Shown here: in pieces, positions 35,027-44,081 of the stretch
How the letters are laid out: the number at the start of each line of letters is the position of its first letter
How positions within the stretch are numbered: position 1 is the stretch's first letter
Assembly (NCBI RefSeq): GCF_046602855.1
Contig: NZ_JBKINJ010000001.1
Span: 310,001-374,000 of the forward strand
Source of the DNA: Gracilimonas sp046602855
GTDB lineage: Bacteria > Bacteroidota > Rhodothermia > Balneolales > Balneolaceae
DNA length: 64,000 nucleotides
Direction of reading: 5' to 3'
Notes under the pieces: model-generated
Told to the model about the DNA's origin: nothing
Seen by the model: the letters and a program-made list of their open reading frames with translations, nothing else
The model's database searches: none
Position numbers and translations under genes: made by a program

Positions 35027-36460
35027 ATGATTTCTGCAAGGAGACGAACAAAAATTGTCTGCACCATAGGTCCAAGCTGTAATACACAGGAAAAGATAGA
35101 AGACCTGCTTTTGCATGGAATGAACGTAGCCCGGGTAAACTTCTCGCACGGTACTCACGATGATCATGCAAAGGTCATTAAACATATAAGAAAGGCAGCT
35201 AAAAAATATAAATACAGTGTGCCGGTTTTGATGGACCTTCAGGGACCAAAGATCCGTGTCGGACAGATGAAAGATGGTGCACAGGAGCTTAAAACAGGTT
35301 CTACTGTTAGGATCACGGCTGAAGATGTTGAGGGAACCAGTGATGTGATCCCGATTGATTACAAAGGCCTGATACGGGAGGCTGAAAAAGGAAATACCAT
35401 ATTATTGGATGACGGCCTGTTGGAGTTTAAAGTCACTTCTCAATTACCCGACTCGCTTGAGGCGAAGGTGGTGGTAGGCGGTATTCTGAAATCAAGGAAG
35501 GGCGTAAACCTTCCGAATGTAAAGATCTCAGTGCCTTCTATGACTGAAAAAGATATAGATGACCTTGCTTTTGGCATAAAGCAGGATGTTGATATTATTG
35601 CGCTTTCCTTCGTAAGAACTGCAAAAGATGTCAGGGATATCATTTCAAGGGTAAGGGCAGCAGGCAGTCAGGCTGCTATCATCGCTAAAATAGAAAAACC
35701 TGAGGCATTGGACGTGATCGATGAGATCATTGAGGAGGCCGATGGGATCATGGTGGCTCGCGGTGATCTCGGAATTGAGATCCCTACCGAACAGGTTCCG
35801 GTAGTTCAAAAAATGATCATTGAAAAATGCAGATCTGCAGGGAAACCTGTCATCACCGCTACGCAGATGCTGGATTCCATGATCACAAATCCACGTCCGA
35901 CCCGTGCTGAAAGCTCTGATGTAGCCAATGCTGTTTTGGATGGAACCGATGCCGTTATGCTTTCCGGTGAAACGGCTGCCGGGGCGTTCCCAATGGAAGC
36001 CGTGAATGTGATGGATCGTATCTGCCGGTCTATAGAGGATAACAGACCTCAGCTGTATAACAGTTTGGGATACCGGAAGCCTGAATGGAAGGAAAAACAG
36101 GTGATCGAATCGCTCGCTTATTCCTGCGTAACCATAGCTGAAAATGTTGAGGCAGGTGCCATAAGTACCATTACCCATTCTGGAAATACTGCCCGCCGAA
36201 TTGCAAAATTCCGTCCTAAGGTTCCAATCGTGGCATTTACTGAGAATGTTAAGGTTCGCCGACAGCTGAATCTGGTTTGGGGAGTTTACTCTGTTCGTTT
36301 AGATGAACTTTTCGATACTGATAAGAGTGTTAAAATGATGGAAGATTATCTCAAGGAGAATGGCATGGTGAAAGAGGGCGATCGCGTGATCATTGCCACA
36401 GGTATGCCAATTGCCAAGAGAGGACGTACCAATATGATCAAGGTCAGCACGATAGAATAG
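35027..36460 (+). CDS. pyk: Pyruvate kinase
   Basis: This 477-residue protein catalyses the last step of glycolysis, phosphoenolpyruvate plus ADP to pyruvate plus ATP. Landmarks are RRTKIVCTIGPSC at the N-terminus, NVARVNFSHGTHDDH, MDLQGPKIRVG, the metal and catalytic block IAKIEKPEA followed by ADGIMVARGDLGIEIP, and KPVITATQMLDSM. The C-terminal regulatory domain is present and ends at KVSTIE, the usual length of the short bacterial form. It is 26 bp upstream of the PorW-like lipoprotein gene, a possible co-transcript. Confidence 0.97.
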   Translation: MISARRRTKIVCTIGPSCNTQEKIEDLLLHGMNVARVNFSHGTHDDHAKVIKHIRKAAKKYKYSVPVLMDLQGPKIRVGQMKDGAQELKTGSTVRITAEDVEGTSDVIPIDYKGLIREAEKGNTILLDDGLLEFKVTSQLPDSLEAKVVVGGILKSRKGVNLPNVKISVPSMTEKDIDDLAFGIKQDVDIIALSFVRTAKDVRDIISRVRAAGSQAAIIAKIEKPEALDVIDEIIEEADGIMVARGDLGIEIPTEQVPVVQKMIIEKCRSAGKPVITATQMLDSMITNPRPTRAESSDVANAVLDGTDAVMLSGETAAGAFPMEAVNVMDRICRSIEDNRPQLYNSLGYRKPEWKEKQVIESLAYSCVTIAENVEAGAISTITHSGNTARRIAKFRPKVPIVAFTENVKVRRQLNLVWGVYSVRLDELFDTDKSVKMMEDYLKENGMVKEGDRVIIATGMPIAKRGRTNMIKVSTIE

Positions 36461-36486
36461 CATGGAACTTCGGGTGTAATAGTAAT

Positions 36487-39180
36487 ATGGGTTTCCGAAA
36501 TCTTTTTCTTTGGGTCCTAATGGTTGTCCTGTTTGCAGGATGCAGTACATCATTACGGTCGAACTGGAAAAACTTCAATGCCTATTACAATACGTTCTAT
36601 AATGCAAAAAAAAGTTATAAGGCCGGCTTAGAAAAAAATGTAAGTCAACCCAGAGACTATAATCCATTGATACCGATCCGCATACACGAGCAGCCGGTCA
36701 ATGCCGGGTATCAGGAATTTGAGAGAGCAATACAGAAATCTGCTGATATTCTTAGAAAACATCGGGAATCGAAATGGGTGGATGATGCTTTGTTTCTGAT
36801 AGGTCGTTCCTACTATTATCAACAAGAATTCTATTCCGCCGATCAAAAGTTTGATGAGCTTTACCTGACCACACAGGAACAGAAATTGCAAAAAGAAGCT
36901 GTACTGTGGAAAAGCAGAACTTTTCTGGATATGGGTTTGAATAGTGAAGGTATTGCTTACGTAAGTGACCAACTAAATTCAGATCTTGAGCATTGGGATA
37001 ACAACGAAATTGCGGAACTGAGAACACTGTTGGCTCAGCACTTTGTAGCACTTGAGAATTGGTCCTCGGCTGAAGAGGCATTAAGAGAGTCTGTTCCATT
37101 TCTTGACAGCCAAAGTTTAAAAAGCAGGGGGTATTTTCTATTAGGACAGGTTTACGAAGAGCTTGGTATTTATGAGACGGCATACGGTGTTTATGACCGG
37201 GTAAAGGATCACTACACAGATTACAGGTTACAGTATCTGGCACAGAGGAAAAAAGCTGAACTGGCAAGAGAGATGGGACGAAATGATATAGCCGCAGATA
37301 TTTTCAATGAAATGCTTAGAGATGATAAAAATCTGGATTATCTATCTGAACTGGATTTTGAGCTTGCAAGAACTGAGCATCAGAGAGGAAATTTTGAGAG
37401 GGCACAAACCCTTTATAAAAGAGTGCTACACGCAAACAACGCCCCGGTAAATCCGGCGATAAGAGCGAGAAGTTATAATGGGCTTGCAGAGATCTACCGT
37501 TACAGTTACGACGACTTTATGATGGCAGCGGTGTATTATGACTCAGCGGCTCAGGTTAATGTATCAAGAGATCTGTTACCGGAGTCGTTTAGAGCAGAAG
37601 AATACGCAAATTCTTTTGGGACCTACTCACGTATTAAAAGTAAGCTGTCTCGACAAGACAGTTTATTGGAACTGGGATTGATGTCAGATGAAGAACTCGA
37701 TTCCGTAGTTACAGTCATGCGTAGGCAAAAGATCCTTGAATTACAGAAGCAGAGGCAAGAGAGGGGCAGGGAAGATCGGTTAATGACGGTTGAACAGCCC
37801 GGCTCACCGGGTCAGCGTCTCTCCGGTAGAAATGGGTTCTTAAACACGAATAACCCGGAATTACAGGAATCAGTTAAACAACAGTTTTATATGATATGGG
37901 GAGACCGGCCATTGACTGATAACTGGAGAGTACAGAGTTTGATAAGCACAACGGCAGTTGACGGCCCGATCGCGGTTGATACAGCACCCGGTGAAGAAAC
38001 CATCTTGCTGGATGTCGAAATTGACCTAAGTGAGATCCCGTTCACAGAAAATGAGCAGGATTCTATCAGAAAAAATATGTCAAGCTTGCAATATGAACTT
38101 GGCAATCTAATGTACCTGTCAATGGATATGCCGGATAGTGCTGCCTACTATTTTCAAAAAGCCATTGAGAATCCATCTGAAGATCGTATTAATATGGTTT
38201 CCTTGTATTCCCTGTCAGAGCTATATGAAAATGCTGGGGATGCTGAAAGATCTATGGAGTATGCAAATAGGCTATTGCAGGAATATCCAAACAGCAGTTT
38301 TGCAATGGAGCTGAGAGGTGAATCCCGGGATACCGAAACAAACAGTGATTCTGAAAAGCTGATCGATCTCTTCATTTCGCTGAGGCAAAATGACAGCCTT
38401 TCCACAAAGGCTAAAGCTGACTCACTAAAAAAACTGTCTTTATCGTTTTCAGATCAGCAAAGGTCTGACTTGGTTCTTTATGAATCACTTCAATTATATC
38501 TTCAGACCGGAAGTACTGATTCGCTATATAATGAAAGAATAACCGCCTGGCATAGATTTAAGGACACATTTGGATCTGACTCTGCTTTTACTCCAAATAA
38601 GGTCAGTTTTTCTGATATTTTGGCATTAGAAAAAGACAGTTCGTTGGTATCGGATTCACTTAGGTTGAAAACAGAGCTCATATCTTTATTTCCTTACCAA
38701 AATGCAGCCTTTGACAGTGCAAGAGCTATTACAGATATCTTTCTAAGTACTTATCCGAACTCATCTTTATATGGAAAAGTGAAGGCCATACAGGATGAGA
38801 TCAAACTGCCTGAACTCTCAAGTTACGGATCCGATGAGGAGAATCAGGTTAGTGAACCGGATGCGTATATCATTGATCTCAAGGACGAAGGTTATGTGAA
38901 TTGCGAAGAGATTGATCGCGAACTCAAATTTAGGTCCGGAAAGATAGAGATCTTATCCCTGATCACAGACTCAGAAGAACTAGATTCAGTCAGCATCAAA
39001 TTCAGGGTAAATCACAGGGGATTGGTCGATTCATATGCCTTGCAAACAGAAGAGGTGACTGATACGACCTCAAATGAATTGGATATGATCATTAGGAATA
39101 ACGTGGTTTTTGAGCCCACGATCTATCAGGCCAGTTCAGTTCCTGTGGTTTGCACAGTAATTATGATAGTCGGCCAATAA
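36487..39180 (+). CDS. PorW/SprE-like TPR lipoprotein
   Basis: The 897-residue protein has a lipoprotein signal (VVLFAGCSTS, Cys19) followed by NWKNFNAYYNTFYNAKKSYK, a signature start of the PorW/SprE proteins that in Bacteroidota support type IX secretion and gliding. TPR-like pairs run through residues 50-370 (DALFLIGRSYYYQQEFYSAD, YFLLGQVYEELGIYETAYGV) and again near 535-600 (YYFQKAIENPS, YANRLLQEYPNSSFAMEL). The last 100 residues (VNCEEIDRELKF, KFRVNHRGLVDSY, VFEPTIYQ) look like a TonB-C/secretin-type beta module, which is additional to the TPR core. Assignment to PorW/SprE is by the N-terminal signature and layout. Its end overlaps pyrD on the opposite strand by 20 bp. Confidence 0.75.
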   Translation: MGFRNLFLWVLMVVLFAGCSTSLRSNWKNFNAYYNTFYNAKKSYKAGLEKNVSQPRDYNPLIPIRIHEQPVNAGYQEFERAIQKSADILRKHRESKWVDDALFLIGRSYYYQQEFYSADQKFDELYLTTQEQKLQKEAVLWKSRTFLDMGLNSEGIAYVSDQLNSDLEHWDNNEIAELRTLLAQHFVALENWSSAEEALRESVPFLDSQSLKSRGYFLLGQVYEELGIYETAYGVYDRVKDHYTDYRLQYLAQRKKAELAREMGRNDIAADIFNEMLRDDKNLDYLSELDFELARTEHQRGNFERAQTLYKRVLHANNAPVNPAIRARSYNGLAEIYRYSYDDFMMAAVYYDSAAQVNVSRDLLPESFRAEEYANSFGTYSRIKSKLSRQDSLLELGLMSDEELDSVVTVMRRQKILELQKQRQERGREDRLMTVEQPGSPGQRLSGRNGFLNTNNPELQESVKQQFYMIWGDRPLTDNWRVQSLISTTAVDGPIAVDTAPGEETILLDVEIDLSEIPFTENEQDSIRKNMSSLQYELGNLMYLSMDMPDSAAYYFQKAIENPSEDRINMVSLYSLSELYENAGDAERSMEYANRLLQEYPNSSFAMELRGESRDTETNSDSEKLIDLFISLRQNDSLSTKAKADSLKKLSLSFSDQQRSDLVLYESLQLYLQTGSTDSLYNERITAWHRFKDTFGSDSAFTPNKVSFSDILALEKDSSLVSDSLRLKTELISLFPYQNAAFDSARAITDIFLSTYPNSSLYGKVKAIQDEIKLPELSSYGSDEENQVSEPDAYIIDLKDEGYVNCEEIDRELKFRSGKIEILSLITDSEELDSVSIKFRVNHRGLVDSYALQTEEVTDTTSNELDMIIRNNVVFEPTIYQASSVPVVCTVIMIVGQ

Positions 39181-40198
39181 GGGCTTTGTTGATTTTTTTG
39201 GCAAGTGAAGGTCCTTCATAGACCATTCCGGTGTAGATCTGGATCAAATGTGCCCCCGCCTCGACCTTTTCAATGGCCGCCTCAGGGCTGTCTATTCCGC
39301 CTACGCCTATTAATGGCTTGTTGCCACCGGTTATCTCACTGATCCATTTTACGACCCTTGTGCTGCGTTTTTGAATAGCAAGACCGCTTAAACCACCGTT
39401 ACCTATTTCATTCAGTATGTTTTGAGGGGTGTTCAATCCTTTACGAGTGGATGACGTGTTGGTAGCCATATAACCTGCCACGCCATTATCCTCACATATT
39501 TCTATCAATTTCTCCAAAGCAGGTTTCTCAATATCTACTGTAAACTTGACCAAAGAAGGTACTCGCCCGCTTTTTGAAGGCTCCAGGGTTTGAAGCAGAT
39601 CTTTTAATGCCTGAGGGTCTTCAAACGTTTTCCCCTCTCCGGTATTCGGGCATGAAATATTTATAGTGATATAATCTGCAACTGGCTGTGCTTTCTCGTA
39701 GCTGTAGAGATAATCCTGAAGGGCTGCATCACCATGAATAGAGGCATCATTTGTCTTGGCAATATTAACACCAAGGGGAATAGCCAGGTCGATATCTGAT
39801 AACCTTTTGGTGATAACATCAGCCCCTTCATTGTTAAGACCCATTCGGTTGATTAGGGAGCGATCTCTCGGAATGCGGAAAGCACGTGGTCTGGGATTTC
39901 CTTCTGATGGTTTTGCGGTTATACTTCCAACTTCGATAAAGCCAAAACCGAGTGCTTGCATAGCTTTGGGTGTGTTTCCGTTTTTGTCAAATCCGGCAGC
40001 AAGGCCAACGGGATTTGGGAAATGGCAACCAAAGAGTTCCTGTTCTAAGGATCGATCTTTCGTTTGATAGATCGATGCAATCAGCACTTGCAAAAGTTTA
40101 GAGCGATGCGCCAGTGAGGCCAATTTAAGCCCTAATTCGTGAGCCTCTTCAGCGTCTTTGTTAAATAAAACCGGTTTGATAAGATTTTTGTAGATCAT
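39161..40198 (-). CDS. pyrD: Dihydroorotate dehydrogenase (quinone), class 2
   Basis: The 345-residue protein oxidises dihydroorotate to orotate in pyrimidine synthesis. The N-terminal helical extension (MIYKNLIKPVLFNKDAEEAH) marks the membrane-associated, quinone-linked class 2. FMN-site motifs are NPVGLAAGFDKNG (62-74), GFGFIEVGSIT, PRAFRIPRDRSLINRMGLNN and IGVGGIDSPEAA. The active-site segment reads INISCPNT (179-186), with Cys183 where class 2 enzymes usually have Ser as catalytic base; Cys is the class 1 residue. It is transcribed against the PorW-like gene and overlaps its end by 20 bp. Confidence 0.95.
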   Translation of the reverse strand: MIYKNLIKPVLFNKDAEEAHELGLKLASLAHRSKLLQVLIASIYQTKDRSLEQELFGCHFPNPVGLAAGFDKNGNTPKAMQALGFGFIEVGSITAKPSEGNPRPRAFRIPRDRSLINRMGLNNEGADVITKRLSDIDLAIPLGVNIAKTNDASIHGDAALQDYLYSYEKAQPVADYITINISCPNTGEGKTFEDPQALKDLLQTLEPSKSGRVPSLVKFTVDIEKPALEKLIEICEDNGVAGYMATNTSSTRKGLNTPQNILNEIGNGGLSGLAIQKRSTRVVKWISEITGGNKPLIGVGGIDSPEAAIEKVEAGAHLIQIYTGMVYEGPSLAKKINKALIGRLS

Positions 40199-40265
40199 TT
40201 CTGCAATAATACGAAAAAACGTTCAAAAAGAGTTGAAGAAGCCTTATAATCGATCGCCCGATATT

Positions 40266-41519
40266 ATGAAAACAAATCGAATTAACATACCAAACCTGAT
40301 CGGTCACCTTCGAACTGACGGACCGGTGATTCTTTTGGAGTCACAAATGCCTGACCATCCATCCAGCACAAAAAGCTATGTAGCTGCAAGTGCTTCTGCA
40401 TGGATAAAGGCAAGAGGAGATAAGATTATAATGTTCTCAAAAGGTAAAAAAAATAAATTTTCAGGAGATCCCTGGCTGGCACTTTCTGAATTCTACAATG
40501 CTCATAGGGACTGGATGTTCGGTTATTTGGGATACGATCTCAAAAATTATCTAGAGAATCTTGAGAGTTCAAACCAACCAGTTGAGGATGCACCTGATCT
40601 GTTCTTTTTTACTCCCGAACTACTTGTAGAATTTGATAAAGACTATAATTGCAAATTGCTAAAGGGTGAACTCCCTGAATTTGAAAATAGCTCATACGCA
40701 CCATCAGATTTTAAGTTGAAACCTGCTAAAAGCATCGACCGGCAAAATTATCAGGATAAGATCCGGCTTGCACAGAAAGATATCTACGAAGGTGAATATT
40801 ATGAGATCAATCTTTCACATCCTTTAGAATTTCATTTTGAAGGGGCTGGGCTGGATCTGTATGAAAAAATGAAAAAGCTTGGTCCTGTTCCTTTTGGTGC
40901 TTACATGAGTTTTGATGGTTATGAAGTATGCAGCTCATCACCGGAGCGGTTTTTAGGCAGATCCGGAAATAAAGCCTGGTCACAGCCTATCAAAGGAACG
41001 GCTCCAAAATCGGGGGGAGTGGAGTCGGCCAGGAGACTGGCGGAATCAGAAAAAGAAAGAGCTGAAAATCTCATGATTGTAGATCTGGTGAGAAACGATC
41101 TGAACAGGATAGCTGAAAAAGGGTCGGTAAAAGTATCCGGCTTATTTGAGATACAAAGCTTTGAAACGGTATATCAAATGGTGTCTACCGTAGAATGTAC
41201 CTTGCCCGAAGATACCGATAGTATTGAGCTGATCAAGTCCTGTTTCCCAATGGGATCCATGACAGGGGCACCGAAGATCGCAGCAATGAAAGCGATCGAT
41301 AATAATGAGGAATACAAGAGAGGTATTTATTCAGGGGCTTTGGGTTATTTTTCCCCTAATGGTGATTTTGATCTGAATGTGATTATCCGAACAGCTGTAA
41401 TTGAAGGAAACAAATTGGTATATCCTGTGGGCGGTGCTATAACAAGTGATTCTGACCCGGAACAGGAATGGGAAGAAACAATGCTTAAGGCTAAAGCCAT
41501 CACAGATTTATTTTCCTGA
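40266..41519 (+). CDS. pabB: Aminodeoxychorismate synthase component I
   Basis: From ATG 40266 the protein is 417 residues (a TTG 11 codons upstream is also in frame). It belongs to the chorismate-binding family and should form 4-amino-4-deoxychorismate for folate synthesis. The motif PIKGTAPKSGG, with Lys rather than the Ala seen in anthranilate synthase, favours PabB. Other landmarks are EGEYYEINLSHP, GAYMSFDGYEVCSSSPERF, RAENLMIVDLVRNDLNRIA, CFPMGSMTGAPKI and the C-terminal DFDLNVIIRTAVIE with VGGAITSDSDPEQEWEE. No PabA or PabC gene is adjacent. It is divergent from pyrD with a 67-bp gap. Confidence 0.92.
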   Translation: MKTNRINIPNLIGHLRTDGPVILLESQMPDHPSSTKSYVAASASAWIKARGDKIIMFSKGKKNKFSGDPWLALSEFYNAHRDWMFGYLGYDLKNYLENLESSNQPVEDAPDLFFFTPELLVEFDKDYNCKLLKGELPEFENSSYAPSDFKLKPAKSIDRQNYQDKIRLAQKDIYEGEYYEINLSHPLEFHFEGAGLDLYEKMKKLGPVPFGAYMSFDGYEVCSSSPERFLGRSGNKAWSQPIKGTAPKSGGVESARRLAESEKERAENLMIVDLVRNDLNRIAEKGSVKVSGLFEIQSFETVYQMVSTVECTLPEDTDSIELIKSCFPMGSMTGAPKIAAMKAIDNNEEYKRGIYSGALGYFSPNGDFDLNVIIRTAVIEGNKLVYPVGGAITSDSDPEQEWEETMLKAKAITDLFS

Positions 41520-41600
41520 GTGAGATTATCCTGAATGAACCTCATAAAATAAAAGTTATAAGGGCAAAAGGCATAAGTTTCATTTCAGAAAATAAGCAGT

Positions 41601-43088
41601 ATGAGAGCTAGTACCCTAGGTGAGTTAAAAGAGAGTGGTTGGAAATCGATTTCCGTGAAGGATGAGATACGACAGAATCTGATCAAGAAGATCAGGAATA
41701 AGGAGGAACTATTTCCCGGCATCCTTGGATACGAAAAAACAGTATTACCGCAGATACAGCACGCCCTTCTTTCAAAGCATGACATGATACTGCTTGGTCT
41801 TCGTGGGCAGGCTAAGACCCGGATCCTGCGAATGATGGTGCAATTTATGGATGAGTACATACCTGTTGTCAAGGGATCGGAGATCAATGATGACCCGCTG
41901 AATCCTCTTTCTAAATATGCCAAAGATCTGATCGCTGAAAAAGGAGATGATACCCCTATTGAATGGTTACACAGATCATTCCGCTACGGAGAAAAATTAG
42001 CAACACCTGATACAACCGTTGCTGATCTGATCGGTGATATCGACCCTATCAAAGCGGCTACAAAAAAGCTGACACTGGCTGATCAGAATGTGATCAATTT
42101 TGGATTGATACCCCGAACGAACAGAGGGATATTCGTGATCAATGAATTACCTGATCTGCAACCCAGAATTCAGGTAGCACTGCTTAATATCATGCAGGAA
42201 AGAGATATTCAGATACGTGGATTCAATGTGCGTATTCCGCTGGACGTTTCAATGGCCTTTTCAGCAAACCCTGAAGATTATACGAATCGTGGTAATATAA
42301 TCACGCCATTAAAAGACAGGATCGATTCACAGATCATTACACATTATCCTAAAGAATTGGGGATAGGAGTGGAGATCACCCGGCAGGAAGCTTGGCAGGA
42401 ACGGGCGTCAGGCATCAAGATCCATATTCCGGATTTCATTCGCGAGATCGTTGAAAAAGCAGCTTTCGAGGCTCGTGATTCAGAGTACGTAGATCAGAAG
42501 AGCGGGGTTTCAACCCGAATGACCATCACCGCACTGGAGCAGGTAGTATCCTCTGCTGAAAGAAGAGCTATACTGAATGATGAATCAGAAACGACTGTGC
42601 GTGTGGCAGATCTGTTCCACATGGTACCCGCACTAACGGGGAAAATTGAGCTGGTTTATGAGGGTGAACAGGAGGGAGCAATCAGTGTAGCCAAGCATAT
42701 TTTAGGCAAAGCTATCAATGGGATCTTTAAACTGTATTTTCCGGATCCGCAAGCCAAAAGCGAGGAAAAGAAATCAGTTTATAAGAAAATTACCGATTGG
42801 TTCGCCAATGGTAATGAGATCAATATCAGTGACACACTTACGAATAAAGGCTATGATGAAGCCTTGAACAAGGTGGCCGGTTTAGACGCACTGATCTCTG
42901 AGTATGCAAAAGACAGGCCCAAAAGTGAAATAAATGTGTGGAAGGACCTGGTCCTTGAAGCTCTACACCAAAATTCAATGCTAAGTAAACAGGACCTTGA
43001 CGATGAAACCCTTTATACTGACATGCTTGGTTCTATGTTTTCATCACTTGGAGGGTTTGATGATGAAGACTATGATGAATTTGAGTAA
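41601..43088 (+). CDS. MoxR/Mg-chelatase-like AAA ATPase
   Basis: This 495-residue protein is an AAA ATPase of the magnesium-chelatase/MoxR kind. The P-loop reads GLRGQAKT (66-73), with Ala where the last Gly of the Walker A motif normally stands; Lys72 and Thr73 are kept. Downstream are the Walker B-like GIFVINELPDLQ, MQERDIQIRGFNVRIPLDV, sensor AFSANPEDYTNRG and TPLKDRIDSQI. The C-terminal third is helical and acidic (FDDEDYDEFE). MoxR-like ATPases usually work with a von Willebrand factor A protein as chaperone pairs; none lies next to it here, since ribosomal protein L31 follows. Role unknown. Confidence 0.85.
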   Translation: MRASTLGELKESGWKSISVKDEIRQNLIKKIRNKEELFPGILGYEKTVLPQIQHALLSKHDMILLGLRGQAKTRILRMMVQFMDEYIPVVKGSEINDDPLNPLSKYAKDLIAEKGDDTPIEWLHRSFRYGEKLATPDTTVADLIGDIDPIKAATKKLTLADQNVINFGLIPRTNRGIFVINELPDLQPRIQVALLNIMQERDIQIRGFNVRIPLDVSMAFSANPEDYTNRGNIITPLKDRIDSQIITHYPKELGIGVEITRQEAWQERASGIKIHIPDFIREIVEKAAFEARDSEYVDQKSGVSTRMTITALEQVVSSAERRAILNDESETTVRVADLFHMVPALTGKIELVYEGEQEGAISVAKHILGKAINGIFKLYFPDPQAKSEEKKSVYKKITDWFANGNEINISDTLTNKGYDEALNKVAGLDALISEYAKDRPKSEINVWKDLVLEALHQNSMLSKQDLDDETLYTDMLGSMFSSLGGFDDEDYDEFE

Positions 43089-43160
43089 TAAATAGATTGA
43101 ATTCAGTTATAGTTAGTGTTATCTTTAAAGCCTTTGCAAATTTCAAGCAAGTACAAGACC

Positions 43161-43382
43161 ATGAAAAAAGGAATTCATCCAGATTATAAAGAGATTACAG
43201 TATTGATGAGCGATGGTACTGAGATCGAAACTCGCAGCACTATGGACACCAAAGATGGTGTATACCGCAGTGAGGTAGATTCTAAAAACCACCCATTCTA
43301 TACTAAGAGCAATACGTTTACTTCTACAGCCGGCCGTGTTGACCGCTTTAAGCGTCGTTACGGGAAAGGCGAAGATAAGTAA
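43161..43382 (+). CDS. rpmE: 50S ribosomal protein L31
   Basis: The ATG at 43161 begins MKKGIHPDYKEITVLMSDG, the standard L31 start; the frame extends upstream to 43116 but without family similarity. The 73-residue product continues with DGVYRSEVDSKNHPFYTKS and ends in RVDRFKRRYGKG, both typical. It contains no Cys, so it is the zinc-independent form. L31 binds at the central protuberance and bridges the ribosomal subunits. A terminator follows at 43401-43436. Confidence 0.95.
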   Translation: MKKGIHPDYKEITVLMSDGTEIETRSTMDTKDGVYRSEVDSKNHPFYTKSNTFTSTAGRVDRFKRRYGKGEDK

Positions 43383-43400
43383 GCTTAGAAAACATTTTAT

Positions 43401-43436
43401 AAAAGGATGTATCTTAACCGGTACATCCTTTTTTTA
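43401..43436 (+). terminator. Intrinsic terminator after rpmE
   Basis: AAAAGGATGTA (43401-43411) pairs with TACATCCTTTT (43422-43432) around a ten-base loop and is followed by further T residues. The MBL gene starts 13 bp beyond it. Confidence 0.9.
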
Positions 43437-43448
43437 TTTCAGACAGTT

Positions 43449-44075
43449 ATGGATATACAAAAATTTGAAGTCGGACCATTTTTAGAAAACACCTACCTGT
43501 TGACAAAAGGCAAAGAACATCTGCTCATTGATCCGGGATTTTCCAGGGAACCTGAGTTTCAGGAGGTTAAAAAAAGTTTGACCGGAGAACTTAAAGCCAT
43601 CGTACTGACACATGCTCACGTTGATCATGTACTGGGTTTGAAAAGAACCTTGAGAGACTTTGAGGTACCTGTTTACTACAGCAAAGAAGACCGTTTCTTG
43701 TGGGAAAATTTTGGCAGTCAGTCACAAATGTTTGGCCTCGATCAGGGTGGATTCGATTTCATTCCTGAAAATTTGCCGACTGATGGTGAATTTGAGATCG
43801 CTTCTTTCAAATTCAAATGCTTATATACTCCGGGACACTCGCCCGATCATCTGTCCCTTTATTTTGAAGAAGAAGGGGTGCTATTGGCCGGAGATGCTTT
43901 GTTCAAAGAAAGTATTGGACGAACTGATCTTTACAAAGGCAGTTTTGATGTGCTGGAAAAAAGTATCAAAGAAAAATTGTACACACTTCCGGAAGAAACC
44001 GTTGTTTATCCGGGCCATGGTCCTGAAACTAACATAGGGCATGAAAAGAAGAATAACTCGTTTGTACAGGAATAG
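43449..44075 (+). CDS. MBL-fold metallohydrolase (glyoxalase II-like)
   Basis: Using ATG 43449 (MDIQKFEVGPFLENTYLLTK), the product is 208 residues; an upstream start at 43407 would lie in the terminator. It is a compact metallo-beta-lactamase fold with the zinc motif THAHVDH, the second metal ligands in YTPGHSPDHLSLY and AGDALF, and the last His in VVYPGHGPETNIGHEKKNN. This matches the YcbL/GloB2-like hydrolases, which cleave thioesters such as S-lactoylglutathione analogues. The natural thiol in this organism is not evident from the sequence. Confidence 0.92.
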   Translation: MDIQKFEVGPFLENTYLLTKGKEHLLIDPGFSREPEFQEVKKSLTGELKAIVLTHAHVDHVLGLKRTLRDFEVPVYYSKEDRFLWENFGSQSQMFGLDQGGFDFIPENLPTDGEFEIASFKFKCLYTPGHSPDHLSLYFEEEGVLLAGDALFKESIGRTDLYKGSFDVLEKSIKEKLYTLPEETVVYPGHGPETNIGHEKKNNSFVQE

Positions 44076-44081
44076 TAGGTC

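Noticed and set aside
43116..43160. N-terminal extension of ribosomal protein L31
   Set aside because: The family start MKKGIHPDY lies at 43161; the upstream codons show no similarity to L31.
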